Origin: Niebla homalea
Lineage: Eukaryota; Ascomycota; Lecanoromycetes; Lecanorales; Ramalinaceae
Length of the DNA stretch: 64,000 bases
NCBI GenBank assembly: GCA_019925105.1
Contig: JAHGAU010000005.1
Location: 1,798,001 to 1,862,000 of the forward strand
Reading direction: 5' to 3'
Shown here: positions 11,572-23,232 of the stretch, in pieces
Numbering within the stretch: the first letter of the stretch is position 1
Layout of the letters: each line of letters starts with the position of its first letter
Translations under genes and position numbers: made by a program
Notes under the pieces: model-generated
Seen by the model: the letters and a program-made list of their open reading frames with translations, nothing else
Told to the model about the DNA's origin: nothing
Database searches by the model: none

Positions 11572-14570
11572 GCACGAGTTTTCGGAGAGTTGAATCCTTG
11601 TTTGGGTATATATATTATAATTTCTGGGTTTCTTGAGAGGAGGCTGGCATTGAGCGCCAAGCCGCTGTGAGGGATTGTGGGCTTGGCGGGGGTTCTTAGC
11701 CCTAGCTCTAGGTAGGATTTCAAGGGGGATGGGTTAGTGGCTTGGCGCTTAATCAGGGGCAGGCTGGTTGCCAATGCTCCACTCAAGTCAGCAGGAGGCG
11801 GCCATTTTACATCACCCTCAACCAAATACTATGATGTGCAGACAGTATCCCTGCCTCCACGAGCCCGCGCTCTACTGTCAGCAGACACGCGAGTGGTAGG
11901 TCATTGGATTGCTGTCAAGATGAACGCTCTTCATGCTACAGAAATATTGTCATGTTCCCCCTTTTCAGGCAAAAAGTACTGGGCCAAATATGATGTGAGC
12001 TGGAGAAGGATACAATGAAAAAACCCCTCGGGAGGGCTACTAGTGACCGATGTGCTTTGAATTTTGAAGTTGATGATTGCCTATTGTCAGCGCTTTATTC
12101 CTTTGAAAGCATTTTGCATGGAATTATTTGCTATGCTGTATTCGAGTTCTACATTAGCAGACATTTTTTTGGTGGGTGATCTCCCATGACCACTATCCAC
12201 CAGCGAAGCCGGATGTCGCCAACCGACATCACAGCTCTGCTTAATCACCAAAGGGTGAAGGCGGGCTGGCCACCCACATGCGGCAGGTTAGATGACGAAT
12301 TGCACTCACTTGCCAGTCCCATGGAAAATTTGCATGTAGCGCTCCTGCAACTTCGAAAAATGTTGCGCGACACCACCTCCCGCGCTCAGCAACGGTTTCC
12401 AGGAACGAGGAATGGTATGCAACAGTGAAGGGAGGAAGATCTTGGGACGTTTTTGGCAATGTACCGGATTTCGGTCGTACTCAAGGCTCGGCTTCATTCA
12501 TAACGATTTGCGATTTGAGCTGATCGCACTGTGCCCTGCCAAGACTGGATAAGGGTATACATCCGGTTCTGCCGTATTCAGAACGACCTCCAGAGGACAT
12601 TTGTTCTACACAGCCTGCGTGGTCGTTATTCGCAAGAGCATCGGTCACTGCGACTCTAGCGGTCTTTCTCTCCGGGAACAGAAAGACGGAGGAAAGACAT
12701 CTGTTCCTGCCGCCTTGATGCCACATACACATCTGACGTTTAGAGTGATTTTCGATGACAGGCATCTTAAGGCAGGTTAGGTGAGTCCGATCTCGGCCAA
12801 CGATCCTGGCAATCCGGTGCGTGCCCATCTCAGGCCATACGATTTTGCTTGTTCAGTCAACTCCGGGTGCATTCGAACGCGTCCCTTCAGCATTATCGGG
12901 ACATGTATTAGTGGACTGCCTGGCGTTGTTGTGGTATGGGCCCCATCTGATATGCATGAGCCTTCATCAATCCTTCTTGGTCAATCAGCTGGACGGTCGC
13001 CGATGCGGTAAACATCTGCTCGATGATGTCAGGTAATAGACTATGTGCTCGTCTGTCGGCAGCTTATTTTCCAACGTCGTGGTAGCCATTGCCTGCCGGA
13101 TGCAGGACCGGTCCATGGTGCAAGATGCCGATCAAAGCACCTAGACAGCCCGAAAATCGCATCAACTCGTCGATCTGAGGAGCTTCATTATCAAGGCGTG
13201 CCGCTCGATTGTTTTGCGGCATGGTGTTTGCCGCGTGAAGATCTGTGAAACGAGTCCCGTCCGATCTTATGACAAGCGTCAAGCACGCAATGAAGTTGGC
13301 GATTGATTCTGATCGCAAGGATATCTAGGGAAGATGGTTTTAGGATATCACTATAACGGCATAAGGGCTCGGTTTTGAAACCGAGAGTCCGATCATTTAC
13401 AGCATCTTTTCCACCCTTTGTGTTCCGCCTATGTGACCGATCGGCCAGCTTCAACCTTTAAGTCGCTGGGAGCCTGCCCATTGGCTCTTCTCACCGCCTT
13501 CACTCAGACGGGCGAGATGCGAGTCATTCGGATCTTTAGGGACAAAACATCAATTGATCTCACGCACAGGAGTTTTGGCTCTGGCGGCGGCCTGTCTAAA
13601 GACCGGGAGTTTGGAACGTTAGAGAACTGGAAGGCGTTGAATCACCCTATGTGGGCGCACCATATCTGCACATTCTCTTTGGGTAATTCATACTAAACAT
13701 GGTTTGGGTGCTTCGGTACTTTACTTCAGATTAGTGGCATGCAAACCCTATTGATAGGGGCTTGAAGGCGGCAGGCCCAGTTATTTGGGGACACTGGTAG
13801 GATACTGTTAGAAGCGCCACCACGTGATGATGAATGTCTTGCACCACTATACCTCATCCCGACAGTCTTTCCAGCGTGGAACCTGGTATAAAATCTTAAA
13901 ACCTGCTTGAGCTCAAGTGGTAAAGCCTTGCCGCCTTCCGACCCGCGACACCACGTGCGCCTGCTAGGGATGATTCACTGGTGAAGCATGCGACAAGGCC
14001 AAAGCTCTCCAAAACACCAGCTTGAAGAATACGATGAGCTTCAGGGCAATGGAAGAGCATCAAGGCATGAATGCCAAACTCATGCATAGCTCATCAATAC
14101 CAAGGTCGTCAACGAAGAAAACAAGGCCGCAATCGCTTCTCGGTATAAGATCGATCAAGTCAATGCTATTGTTAGTGGCGGAATATCATACCACTCTCAA
14201 GCGACCACAATAGTAAAGATTCGATGCGGGTAGGAGGAGCAGATCGCGTCGTAGAATCTTTCAGCCCGAGGGCTTGATCCTCGGATACAACACATTTAAT
14301 CGTGAGACGCATGCACTCCCTCATCGACATAGCGTTGTTGTAGATATTGGGTGAACAAATGATCGAGTGGCTTGGCTGGCGGTGCAAATCTCAGGCTTTT
14401 TTCAATGTGGCGCAGCAAGCAAGCCTTTTTTTTAAGTGTGGAGGGGTAGGGTCATTACAATGTCAGGCTGAACGCGGGCGCTCACTGCTTCATTAATGGC
14501 GTACCCTTTCCTTGACTTTTGAAATGTCTTGTTGCACATCCTTTCTACAGCGATCTTCAAATGAAGCTCA
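11572..14570. other. Gene-poor region (3 kb)
   Basis: No domain-bearing open frame and no exon set that restores a known family was found. Short frames occur on both strands as expected by chance. The stretch may hold decayed mobile DNA, but no terminal repeats or target duplications were recognised. Confidence 0.45.
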
Positions 14571-16165
14571 ATGTCTGATCCGCTGTCCGTCGCAGCAGGT
14601 GTGGTTGGCATAGTCACAGCAGCAGCGCAGATCAGCTCGCTTCTGATCAAGTTTACTAAGACAGTCAAAGATGCGCCTAGACAGGCTATATTGGTCTTGA
14701 CTGAAGTTAACGATACTAGTAGTATCTTGGCTCAATTGCAGCCTTTCTTGCTCGGCCTTGAGACTCCAGAACAGTCAAGGACATGTCTCATACAGGTCGA
14801 ATCTGTCATCGCTATATTGACAGGCTGTGTGGCGACATTCTCGGAGTTACAAGGTGCCCTCGATAGTTTGGAGTATGATGAGATGCGACCATGGGACCGT
14901 GTGAAGTGGAGCAGGAAGGAGAGCGCAATCGCCGCTCTTCTGACAAGGTTACAGACGCACAAGGCGTCACTTTCCTTGATCCTGACTATCCTCAACGCGT
15001 ATGTTGCCCCCTAATGCGCGAAGTGTCTTTTATTTGAGTTCTGAACTCTTTCAGCAATACCATGCACGAAGTCAAAATCTCAGTCGACGCAATCAAAGAC
15101 AGTATGCAGCAGAACTATCAAGAGATATTGGCCCGGGTACGTGGACTCGAGGACCAACAAGCCAAAGCGCTATCACATGTGGGCGCCAAGAACTCGACAA
15201 ATTCAAGCCTGTCAAATTTGCAGGAATCTCAAAAATCCACTTCAGGATCAAGCCGCGTCTTCAATCATCTCTTTGAAATGGATCTCGCTTTCACGCGGGT
15301 CTACAAAAAGATCAGGTTCAGCAACTCCACAGCATCCATATTCACGACTGATCGTCCGGAGACACGGTGGTCAGCCATCTCTGGTCCAAGCATTGCTGAT
15401 ATTGTTTCAAATATCTCTGTTTACGAACTAGCGATCACGCCATCCGAGCTCTTCAACCCGCAGCAGTACATCAGCCCTGACCAAGTTGGGCATGCGGCAT
15501 CGCGCATCCAGTCAACGAGCTCTAGTAACGCATCCCTTTCACATCTATCCCAAAGTTCTCGAGTCCAGCCGCCCGCACCATTGCCTGGTGACATGGCTAC
15601 CAGGAAGAACGACTCCAACGATCAAGAGCTTCTCGAATTCAGGGTTGACCGATATGTGAAGTATCTTGTCGACCACTGGGACTTGGCTTTCTCGATCAAT
15701 ACCGACACCCTTTTTGGAGATATCATGTATATGCTTGGTATCCGACCCTCTGACATATCGGGTCCTGACATGCACCTTAAGGCGCTGAAAGTCGGGAGCC
15801 TACCAGACGATCGGATACTGAGAGCTCAGGTGAATTCAGTCTACGTTCCTTGGCATCAATTGTACATCATAGGAGCGGGATCCAAAGAAGACTTCACGTG
15901 GACCTGCTATCTGTGCCAGCCAGAAGACCGTCCTCTATCGATCTATCGGGACCTGTTATTGAAAGGACAAAGGCCGACTCTAAGCTTTCGTTCTTCGATT
16001 CCCAAGCTGCCAGAGAACGGTCAGAGAGATCTCGTAGGGTTAAGCAATGGTCAAATAGTGGATGGCTTTCTGTTAGACGAAGAGCTATTTCGCATATATG
16101 TAAGCTTAACACAAAGCTGGCTGCTTGAGTCACCTGCTGATAACAGGGTAGCTATTATCGCCTGA
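14571..16165 (+). CDS. Protein with PigL_N-type fungal N-terminal domain
   Basis: Exons 14571..14998 and 15055..16165 (56-base intron) encode 512 residues. The first ~145 residues begin MSDPLSVAAGVVGIVTAAAQ and continue as a helical block, typical of the fungal N-terminal domain found in front of NACHT/ankyrin and other signalling proteins (PigL_N/azaphilone cluster type). The middle is Ser-rich (SSSNASLSHLSQSS). The C-terminal ~200 residues (DRYVKYLVDHWDLAFSIN onward) are compact, but I do not recognise their family. A possible extra intron (about 16100-16146; donor GTAAGC, acceptor AACAG) would replace the last residues by an end reading GSYYRLTQPTSKPEG, and this may be the true C-terminus. 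Function unknown; the domain usually marks signalling or incompatibility-type proteins. Confidence 0.72.
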
Positions 16166-18506
16166 CACAGCCGACCTCAAAGCCCGAAGGGTTGCCTTCC
16201 ACAAGGTTTTCCTAAATCAGACTACGGTGACGCCCATGGTTCACTGAAAGCACTAGATCAGGTTGCCACGAGGTGCCATCAGCGTCGGTAAGCACCTCTA
16301 ACACCCAGTAACCGACAATTTGAGAGAGGTTATATCGCAGCGACTGTGATTGCCCCAGTATAATACTTCCTCACCAGCTGACAGGAGATAGACTGTCGCT
16401 TCGGTTACCATATTGACGTGAGCAACCAGGCACGCTTGTACAAACAGATACAACGAGATATGCCTACTATTGAGAAAGAACGAGTCTGTGAACACGAACA
16501 GAGGTCTCTCATGTTCTCATCTTTAAGCTCCAACAAAAAGTCTCCTGTTCATTCTATGGGTATATATGGCACGAAGTCGTACCTAGGAATGATCCGCAAG
16601 ATCGTATGAGAGGATCATATCACATCACAATAGCTACACCCAGATAAGGTATCTACGTAAAATTCAAACTCATCTATAAATATCACACTCGTTTGATGTC
16701 GGTCAGCGTCAGCAAGATGTTTCCGCTAGAATTTCATCTCAGCAAAGCCAACTCCTGGCTAACGACATTCGTATCTTCGTTATCACCGGCATATTCGAAT
16801 TTTAGCCCGTGAGTGTTTTTCGAGGAGGTAAGCACGAAGCCTCAGGAGCAGACACTACCCGCAGTGAAAAGCCAAGTCCGAATCAACAGCCAAGTTTGAC
16901 GGATGATCAAGCAAAAGCCAAAAGCTGAGGATTAATCAGCCTATCAAGGAGCTCGAAAAAAGGAGCGTAAGTGATCAGGCTCTTAGTCCGAATTGGTTCG
17001 ATGGCAGATAATTCACTGAGGAGTTTTCCGCTTTCGCCCGAAGTCAGGCAGGAGTGGGGAGGAGCACAACATGCGAAAACTTTCGACGATGGATGAAGGT
17101 TAAGGATCAGAAGACCCCGCTACGAGGGAAGCCTGACAAGGGACTTACCCAATATTTGACCTTCCAGCCGGCAGAAGACTCCACATGCGTACGCTTCGGT
17201 CATCACCCGCGACTCCTATACACTCTGTAGTGTGAAAAGCCTTCTCAACACCATCTTATCTCGTCCGGAGTAGCTCAGAGGTTCCCTGGACGAGGTGATT
17301 GAATGCTGCTGCCCATCATCCCGAGGCTCACGTTCTTGTCCTTCTCTGACACGTTATGCAACTTTTCCATTGATTCAATCTGCGTCAGAAGCAGATATCT
17401 ATATGCAAGTTATGGAAGGCCGTACTCAGATATAGTGCAAGATGCTAAGATATGCACAGCATTTCATCCTTCAAACACGATACCAGTGTTGTTCACACAT
17501 TCAACACTATCCCAACCTCGACCTCACTGAGATGGCTTCAGAGGCATAGGAGTCTTTACCGCCCCAAAACTCTTCGCACGGACCTCGTATTGAGACACCG
17601 GTAAAGGGCAAGCTCCTCACTTGAGATACTGGAAACCATTCACTGAGACGTACTTCATTGGTTTTGATCGGCCCGATTTGCACGTTTTCCCTCTTCGAAG
17701 CTTCATCTCCGTACGAGTAGTGCAATTTACTGGCAGGCGCAGAAATACTTTCATCGGTGTTATCGTTTCTAGTTTCGCCCAGCGTATGATACCAGCCTCC
17801 GTATTCGGCGAGACCAGACATACGAGTTCTATCCAAATATCTTCCAACCTGTCGCACAGTCGCAAGTGTCACATGCATAGATAAAGAGTGTGGGTGCAAC
17901 GTGTGTATTGTGTATGATCTACCTAAGAACAAAAGGTGTATGCACGGCCAGGCCATAATATCCACACACGTCATGAGGGTGTCACGGCTCAAATCCTCCT
18001 TGCCCGCCCTCCGCACTACCATGCCTGCACTACCAAGCCTATACTGGCTAACACAACCCCATGTCGAATACCTCGTCAGGATTGACGTCCAGTACATGCG
18101 AACAAGATGTGGACTGCTCCATCATAATCTCTTCTCCCCAGGTGTCGATGATCGCGAGTGCACGTCACACCTCAAGAGTCTGATACAGTAGATTTCTGCA
18201 TTACGTGATCTGAAGATCACGGCTGCATCTATAGCTAGGGACGAATGGCACCTCGCCATCCCAATGTCCCACCACCCATATTTCGGGTGGAAGCAAAGCC
18301 CCCGCTCTTCTCGCACTGCTGTGGACATGCTTGGGCAGACTACATATGAGGCAGGAGAGATCTGTCGACCCTGATGTGATACGGAAGGGTGGACTATCCA
18401 ATTCAGCTCTGCACTGGCATTGGGGCAATGACAAGCAATCTGAGCGGACAGCCGGGACCTTGTGACCGATCCTTTCTTCCGGACCCGGCTACAAGGACGA
18501 GATAAG
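16166..18506. other. Gene-poor region with one unexplained open frame
   Basis: A 196-codon frame on the minus strand (17507-18097) has no recognised domain, no family-like motif and mixed codon use, and overlaps open frames on the other strand. It is not called as a gene. A D-arm-like string near 17272 lacks the rest of a tRNA. Nothing else is supported before the transposable element. Confidence 0.45.
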
Positions 18507-18656
18507 TACGGCGGGCCATAGGTGGAACGAGGACAATTGAAATTTTCAATTTTAGAAAATCAAAAAACCTGGAAGTATAAATCTTATCATACTTCTCAAA
18601 ATGTTTCTCTATTTTTTTTCCCTTCTCATTTGAAATAATGAACTATATTGAATACC

Positions 18657-18835
18657 TGCACCCTTACCCTCACCCTCACCCTCACTTGCACCCGCACTTG
18701 CACCCTCACTTGCACCCTCACTTGCACCCTCACTTGCATTCTCAGTCACTCTGACTCACCCTCACCCTTACTCACTACCTTCACTTGCACCTTCACCCCC
18801 ACCCTCACCCTCACCCTCACTTACCACCTTTACTA
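18657..18835. repeat. C-rich minisatellite arm of the element
   Basis: Tandem CCCTCA / CCCTTA and CACTTGCACCCT units on the plus strand, degenerate toward the right. They resemble telomere-variant repeats but lie inside the inverted-repeat element. Confidence 0.8.
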
Positions 18836-18984
18836 CTCATCGCCGTTCTTACACCTACCCTTATATGAGTCTAATAAAGGTGATAGTAAGGTCAGGGTCG
18901 GTGAGGGCTTCTGGGCCTATTACACTAGCCGTATGCGGGCATCGGGCGTCGTATCATAGTAAAGGGTTTGTTAAGGCGCTTGCT

Positions 18985-19160
18985 GAATTGAGGTGTAAGT
19001 GAAGGTGTAAGTAAAGGTGCAAGTAAGGGTGCAAGTGAGGGTAAGCGTAATGGTGAGGGTGTTGGTAAGGGCGGTAGTGCACCTGCAGGTGAGGATGGTG
19101 ACGAGGGTGAGGGTGGTGGTGAGGGTGAGGGTGCAGATAACGGTGACGGTGAAATAGGTA
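18985..19160. repeat. G-rich minisatellite arm of the element
   Basis: Tandem GGTGAGGGT, GGTGCAAGT and GGTGTAAGT units, the approximate reverse complement of the C-rich arm on the other side of a ~150-base spacer. Confidence 0.8.
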
Positions 19161-19553
19161 ATAATAATAAGGGTGCAGATGAAGGTTATAAGGCTGATGA
19201 GTTTCCAAATTCAAAATTTCAATTGTCCTCTTTTCTTTGCACCTATGGCCCGCCGTAATAAGTATGGTTCTCTACACAAGCTGCCAAAATCCTTGGTGAA
19301 TGTGTTCCGCAGCGAAATTGCAAAAGGTATGGAGACAGATGCACCGAACACCGCCGTAGAGACATCGATTGAGTTACGAAGAAATAAGTGGGGCCCACAC
19401 AGCGTCGATGATTCATGACTCTCTTGGAGTCCCGATTCGTTTGTATTGGGCTGCATGATGACGTTAACACGCCATTGTCTTCTTGACAGTCACTTTTGGC
19501 CCAATCGCTCACCATGATCTGCAGTCCTTTCGATTGCGCGGATTGTAAAAGAG

Positions 19554-21396
19554 ATGGCAGTAACAAAGCATGGAGTAAGCTCTACTATGGGTTTGCAGCA
19601 TAGCGGACAGACCGAACAAGCGGCGCCTGGTCTTGATGCCAGTGCAGATGAAGCCCTGAAGGCTGTCCAAGGCATTGATTGTGCAGGTGCCGGATTGGAC
19701 GAGGCCACAGGCAAACGTATACTACGAAAAATAGACCTCATTCTCTTACCAGTGAGTCTACGTCAGAGGTCTCACCAGAAGCTGACCTGTATAGCTTCTA
19801 TGCTTGGTTTACGGCATGAATTACCTTGACCGTGTGCCGCAGACCTGGCTCGATCTCGATCAATCTCGGTCGCTGAATTTTATCAGAATCCACCCTATCC
19901 TACGCCAGTATCATGGGGCTTAGACAAGATCTAGGCCTAGTAGGTAGCAACTACGAATGGCTGGGGACTATATTCTTTTTTGGTATTTTCCTGATGTTGT
20001 ACATCTTGCTGGAGAACAGCTGACCAAGGAAGGATTTCTGGCCTGGGAATACCCCTCAAATAGACTCTTACAACGTCTGCCCCTGGCAAAGTATTCAGGC
20101 GTTTGTATCATCCTTTGGGGTGTGGTGCTATCATGCTTTGCAGCAGTCACAGATTTTGCCCAAGCCGCCGCCGTGCGGTTTTTTCTCGGAGTCCTCGAAA
20201 CCAGTGTCACGCCAGGTTTCGTTCTCCTCACCAGCCAGGTGTGACACCTTGTCTCTCTAAGTCGAAGTTGAATCACTTACGTGTCCAGTGGTATACTAAG
20301 AGGGAGCAAAGTGCTCGCGTTGCTCTGTGGACAAGCTTCAACGGCCTTGCTCAGATTTTCGGCGGGCTCGTTGCTTATGGCATCTTTCATCATGGTGCTC
20401 ATGCATACACCATAGCCCCTTGGAAGATAGTTTTCCTTTTCACTGGTCTGTTCACTGTCGCGGTTGGATGCATCTTTATCGTGGTGGTGCCAGACAACCA
20501 ATTAACAGCATGGTGGTTGAATCAGGACGAGCGCCTGCAAGCTATACAAAGGATCCGTCATAATCAGCAGGGCATTGGCAATCGAATCTTCAAATTCTAT
20601 CAATTCAAGGAAGCATTCCTCGATCCCATCACGTGGGCTTTCGTCTTCCTGGTTCTCGTGATCAACATACCGGGTGGCGGCCTTGGCAACTTTTTCAGTC
20701 TGTTGATCGAGTCCTTCGGATTCACTGCGAATCAAAGCCTGCTGTATGGGACAGTATCCGGAGCTGTAGAATTTCTCTCGCTCATCACGTGGGGACTCGT
20801 CACGCAGCGTTTTGGCAATCGAATACTGTGGGCCACTGTTGGCATGATTGTTGCTCTGCTGGGCAGTATTCTGATCGTAGCACTTCCTCACACAAACAAC
20901 ACTGGAAGGCTGGCAGGGTATTATATCACAAAAGCCAATTCCCCAATTTTGGCCGCCGTCTTATCCTTGATAGCCTCCAACGTTGCAGGGTAAGCCCACT
21001 TCAGCTATGAAGCATGGCTCGAGAGAGTCTCACAATACCTTACAGATACACGAAGAAGACGACCGTAGCTGCAGTGTTCTTCATTGGGTTCTGTGTGGGC
21101 AACATTATTGGTAAAAACGTTTCTTATAGTTCCCTACAATTGAATCCAATAACGCTTTACCAGGCCCCCAGACTTTCCGTGCAAAGGATGCCCCTAACTA
21201 CGCCCCCGCTGAGGTGACCATCATCGTCTGTTTTGGGTTGACCGTCCTCGACCTCTTGTTCATTCGCTTTTGGTATGCTCGGGCTAATGCTAAGAAAGCG
21301 GCCTTCCGGGCAGGATCGAGCTATGAGAAGGTCGATGATCGTGAATGGTTCGATTTGACCGATCTAGAGAACCCCGATTTCACCTATGAATTGTAG
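19554..21396 (+). CDS. MFS transporter, allantoate-permease (Dal5/Tna1) type
   Basis: Seven exons, 19554..19751, 19795..19831, 19887..19982, 20033..20238, 20289..20989, 21046..21110 and 21164..21396, encode 511 residues. The family is the anion:cation symporter group that imports allantoate, nicotinate, biotin precursors and similar organic anions at the plasma membrane. Motifs restored by splicing are YGMNYLDQSTLSYASIMGLR (exons 2-3), GFLAWEYPSNRLLQRLPLAKY (exons 3-4), TSQWYTKREQSARVALWTSFNG (exons 4-5) and IIGPQTFRAKDAPNYAPAE (exons 6-7). The C-terminal tail DLTDLENPDFTYEL is typical. About twelve membrane segments are expected. The ATG at 19554 gives a 66-residue first exon with a hydrophilic N-tail. 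It starts about 300 bases after the inverted-repeat element. The substrate cannot be read from sequence. Confidence 0.9.
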
Positions 21397-22608
21397 GTCT
21401 TCGACGTGGCCTGCGGAATGAAGTGCTGGTCCACTAGATCGCTTCAGACGTCGCTGCCCATCAACCAAGTCTCAGCAATTGAGTAAAGACATCAAGCATC
21501 ATGTATGCTATGGCCCACAATGGATACTGCCCAGTACATCAATGTAATCGCATTGATCCTGACTTCGGGCTTGCCAAAGTATTTTCCGGAGTTCTGTCGT
21601 CCTGTCTTGCGCAAAAGGAAAGGCCAAAGAAACCAACGCCGAGAAGAAAGCGGCTTCTTACAATGCTTTGGCTGAAGAGTTGCGGGCAGCTCAAGCCTCT
21701 CATCGCTGGTGGCAGAGCGCCTCTGGAGGGGGAAAGCCAAAACGCCGCCTCTGTTGACATCCATTCAGATCACCAGCACCTCCCTTCGTCCATAAATACC
21801 CCATCTCATCTCCCCCTCGCATGCCGTCTCTGTCTCTCTTCTTTTTTCCCTTCTTCTTCTCAAGCACGAACCTCCTAAGCCCTTTCCGCCAATACTATTT
21901 ATACTGCCATTTATCTGCCAATCCTCTGTATGCTATCTACTTTACCATCTCTTCTGCCGTATCATGAGGTATCATGTGGAGGAAGCCTGTCATTTATTGG
22001 TGTGTTAGGGAACGCGGTGGAATGGGCATGGGAGCGGGGGCCGAGGCTGAGTTGTTATAATTGCAAAGGGGAGGTGTCTTGACGCGGGCTACATTTTTCC
22101 CAGCTGGTGAGTTCCACCACCTGATATCCATGCAAATAATGCAACATCATGACTGACTTGGGACTCGGAATGTGGGAAGGGCAGATTTCACGAAGCACAG
22201 GACCAATAGGAGGAAGGAGTCCAATGTCTTGCCTTTGCGATGTCATATACCGATCCGGCACCAACAGCAAGCTGAAGCGTAGTCAACGGAAATGATCTCC
22301 CACCTTGACCCTGCCGCCCCCCCTCTCCCCAAGCCAATTTTTTGCGCCATTGGCACTGATAGGGTTCCGCTTGATGAGCTAACATCTGGGCGACAGCAGC
22401 TGGGCGGGAACTCGCAAGACCACGACGAGTACGCGATGAGTTTTGCGCTTCTCGCGCTGGAATCGCGGCTTCTACTATCCGCGCTCCAATTTGCGATAGA
22501 GTCCACTTAAAGCCATGTTCTGGGGATAAATCGACATAAGACGAATCAGCTCGCACGCCTTCCACTTGACTGGTGCGCTCTCATCAACTCGCACGGGGCT
22601 CCCCCACG
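21397..22608. other. Intergenic region downstream of the MFS gene
   Basis: No supportable gene. A CT-rich stretch at about 21770-21870 and scattered short frames are present. The last part may be the promoter of the weakly supported gene that follows. Confidence 0.45.
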
Positions 22609-23232
22609 ATGGTCGTCATTGCCCCCGTCACCCCGATCTATAACATCCATGCCTCCCGCCCCTTTCGCTGGGCAAGGACTCTGCAAACAAGTCGCAGGCG
22701 AGGGTTCACAGAGAGTGCGGATGTGAGGGACGGTTATGGGGAGGTTGACTGGACGGACGATCAGCGCATCATCACGTCGCACTGGTAGTGGTTGACGCGG
22801 CATCCACCGTGCATTCTCTACATTGTTAGGTTGAAGGGAGAGGTGGCGCACAGGGAGGGGTTGGTGAGTAAATGGGCACTACCCTTCCCCACACGGAAGG
22901 AGGGGGATCCGTTACCGGCGCCCGGGATGTTGTTCACATTTGGACAAGGGTTTGATTGGGATTCCCCCAAGTGGGGACCGGCGCCGGTGCCGGGGAGTGC
23001 GGGGCCGGTAGGTGAAGGGAGTGCGGCGGGGAATGAGACAGCTGAACGGCTGGTGGAGGAGACAGTGGCGTGTAGGTTGATGGTTGGGAGGGGGAATGGG
23101 ATTGTGCAGGGCTTTTTTTGGAGATTTGAAAGACCTGAATACAGCGCAACGCTGTGGTGCGGCAGGAAATGGGTTTGGGAATGTTCTTCAACTTGCTGCT
23201 GGTCCGGGATCCGCGGTGGGAGCGGGCGTTGA
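22609..23232 (+). CDS. Possible hypothetical protein (two exons)
   Basis: ATG at 22609, exons 22609..22784 and 22830..23232 (45-base intron with GT..AG), 192 residues. Joining the exons gives DDQRIITSHWLKGEVAHREG and a coding-like Gly/Pro-rich middle (FTFGQGFDWDSPKWGPAPV). GC content here is clearly higher than in the flanks. I recognise no domain, and the C-terminal Cys-rich end (CSSTCCWSG) may be read-through past another intron. A non-coding GC island is the main alternative. Confidence 0.3.

Larger units (their letters stand above)
18507..19257. mobile_element. Non-autonomous inverted-repeat element (751 bp)
   Basis: The ends are inverted repeats. The left end begins TACGGCGGGCCATAGGTG and continues through GAGGACAATTGAAATTT; the right end (about 19208-19257) is its reverse complement with small indels. 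The pentamer ATAAG directly flanks both ends (18502-18506 and 19258-19262), a likely target duplication. If the outer TA is instead the duplicated target, the element would be Tc1/mariner-like with ends CGGCGGGCC. Inside, the left half is a C-rich array (CCCTCA, CACTTGCACC units) and the right half a G-rich array (GGTGAGGGT, GGTGCAAGT units), so the whole element can fold into a long imperfect hairpin. It encodes no transposase, so an autonomous partner elsewhere is inferred. Confidence 0.85.

Noticed and set aside
17265..17310. Second tRNA gene
   Set aside because: Only a D-arm-like GTAGCTCAG string is present; no acceptor pairing and no T arm.
18657..19160. Telomere tract
   Set aside because: CCCTCA/GGTGAGGGT units are degenerate, mirror-arranged and enclosed by inverted repeats with a flanking duplication, so they belong to an internal element.
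20103..20280. Alternative start of the allantoate-type transporter in a different frame
   Set aside because: The upstream exons restore the full N-terminal half and all membrane motifs with normal introns.
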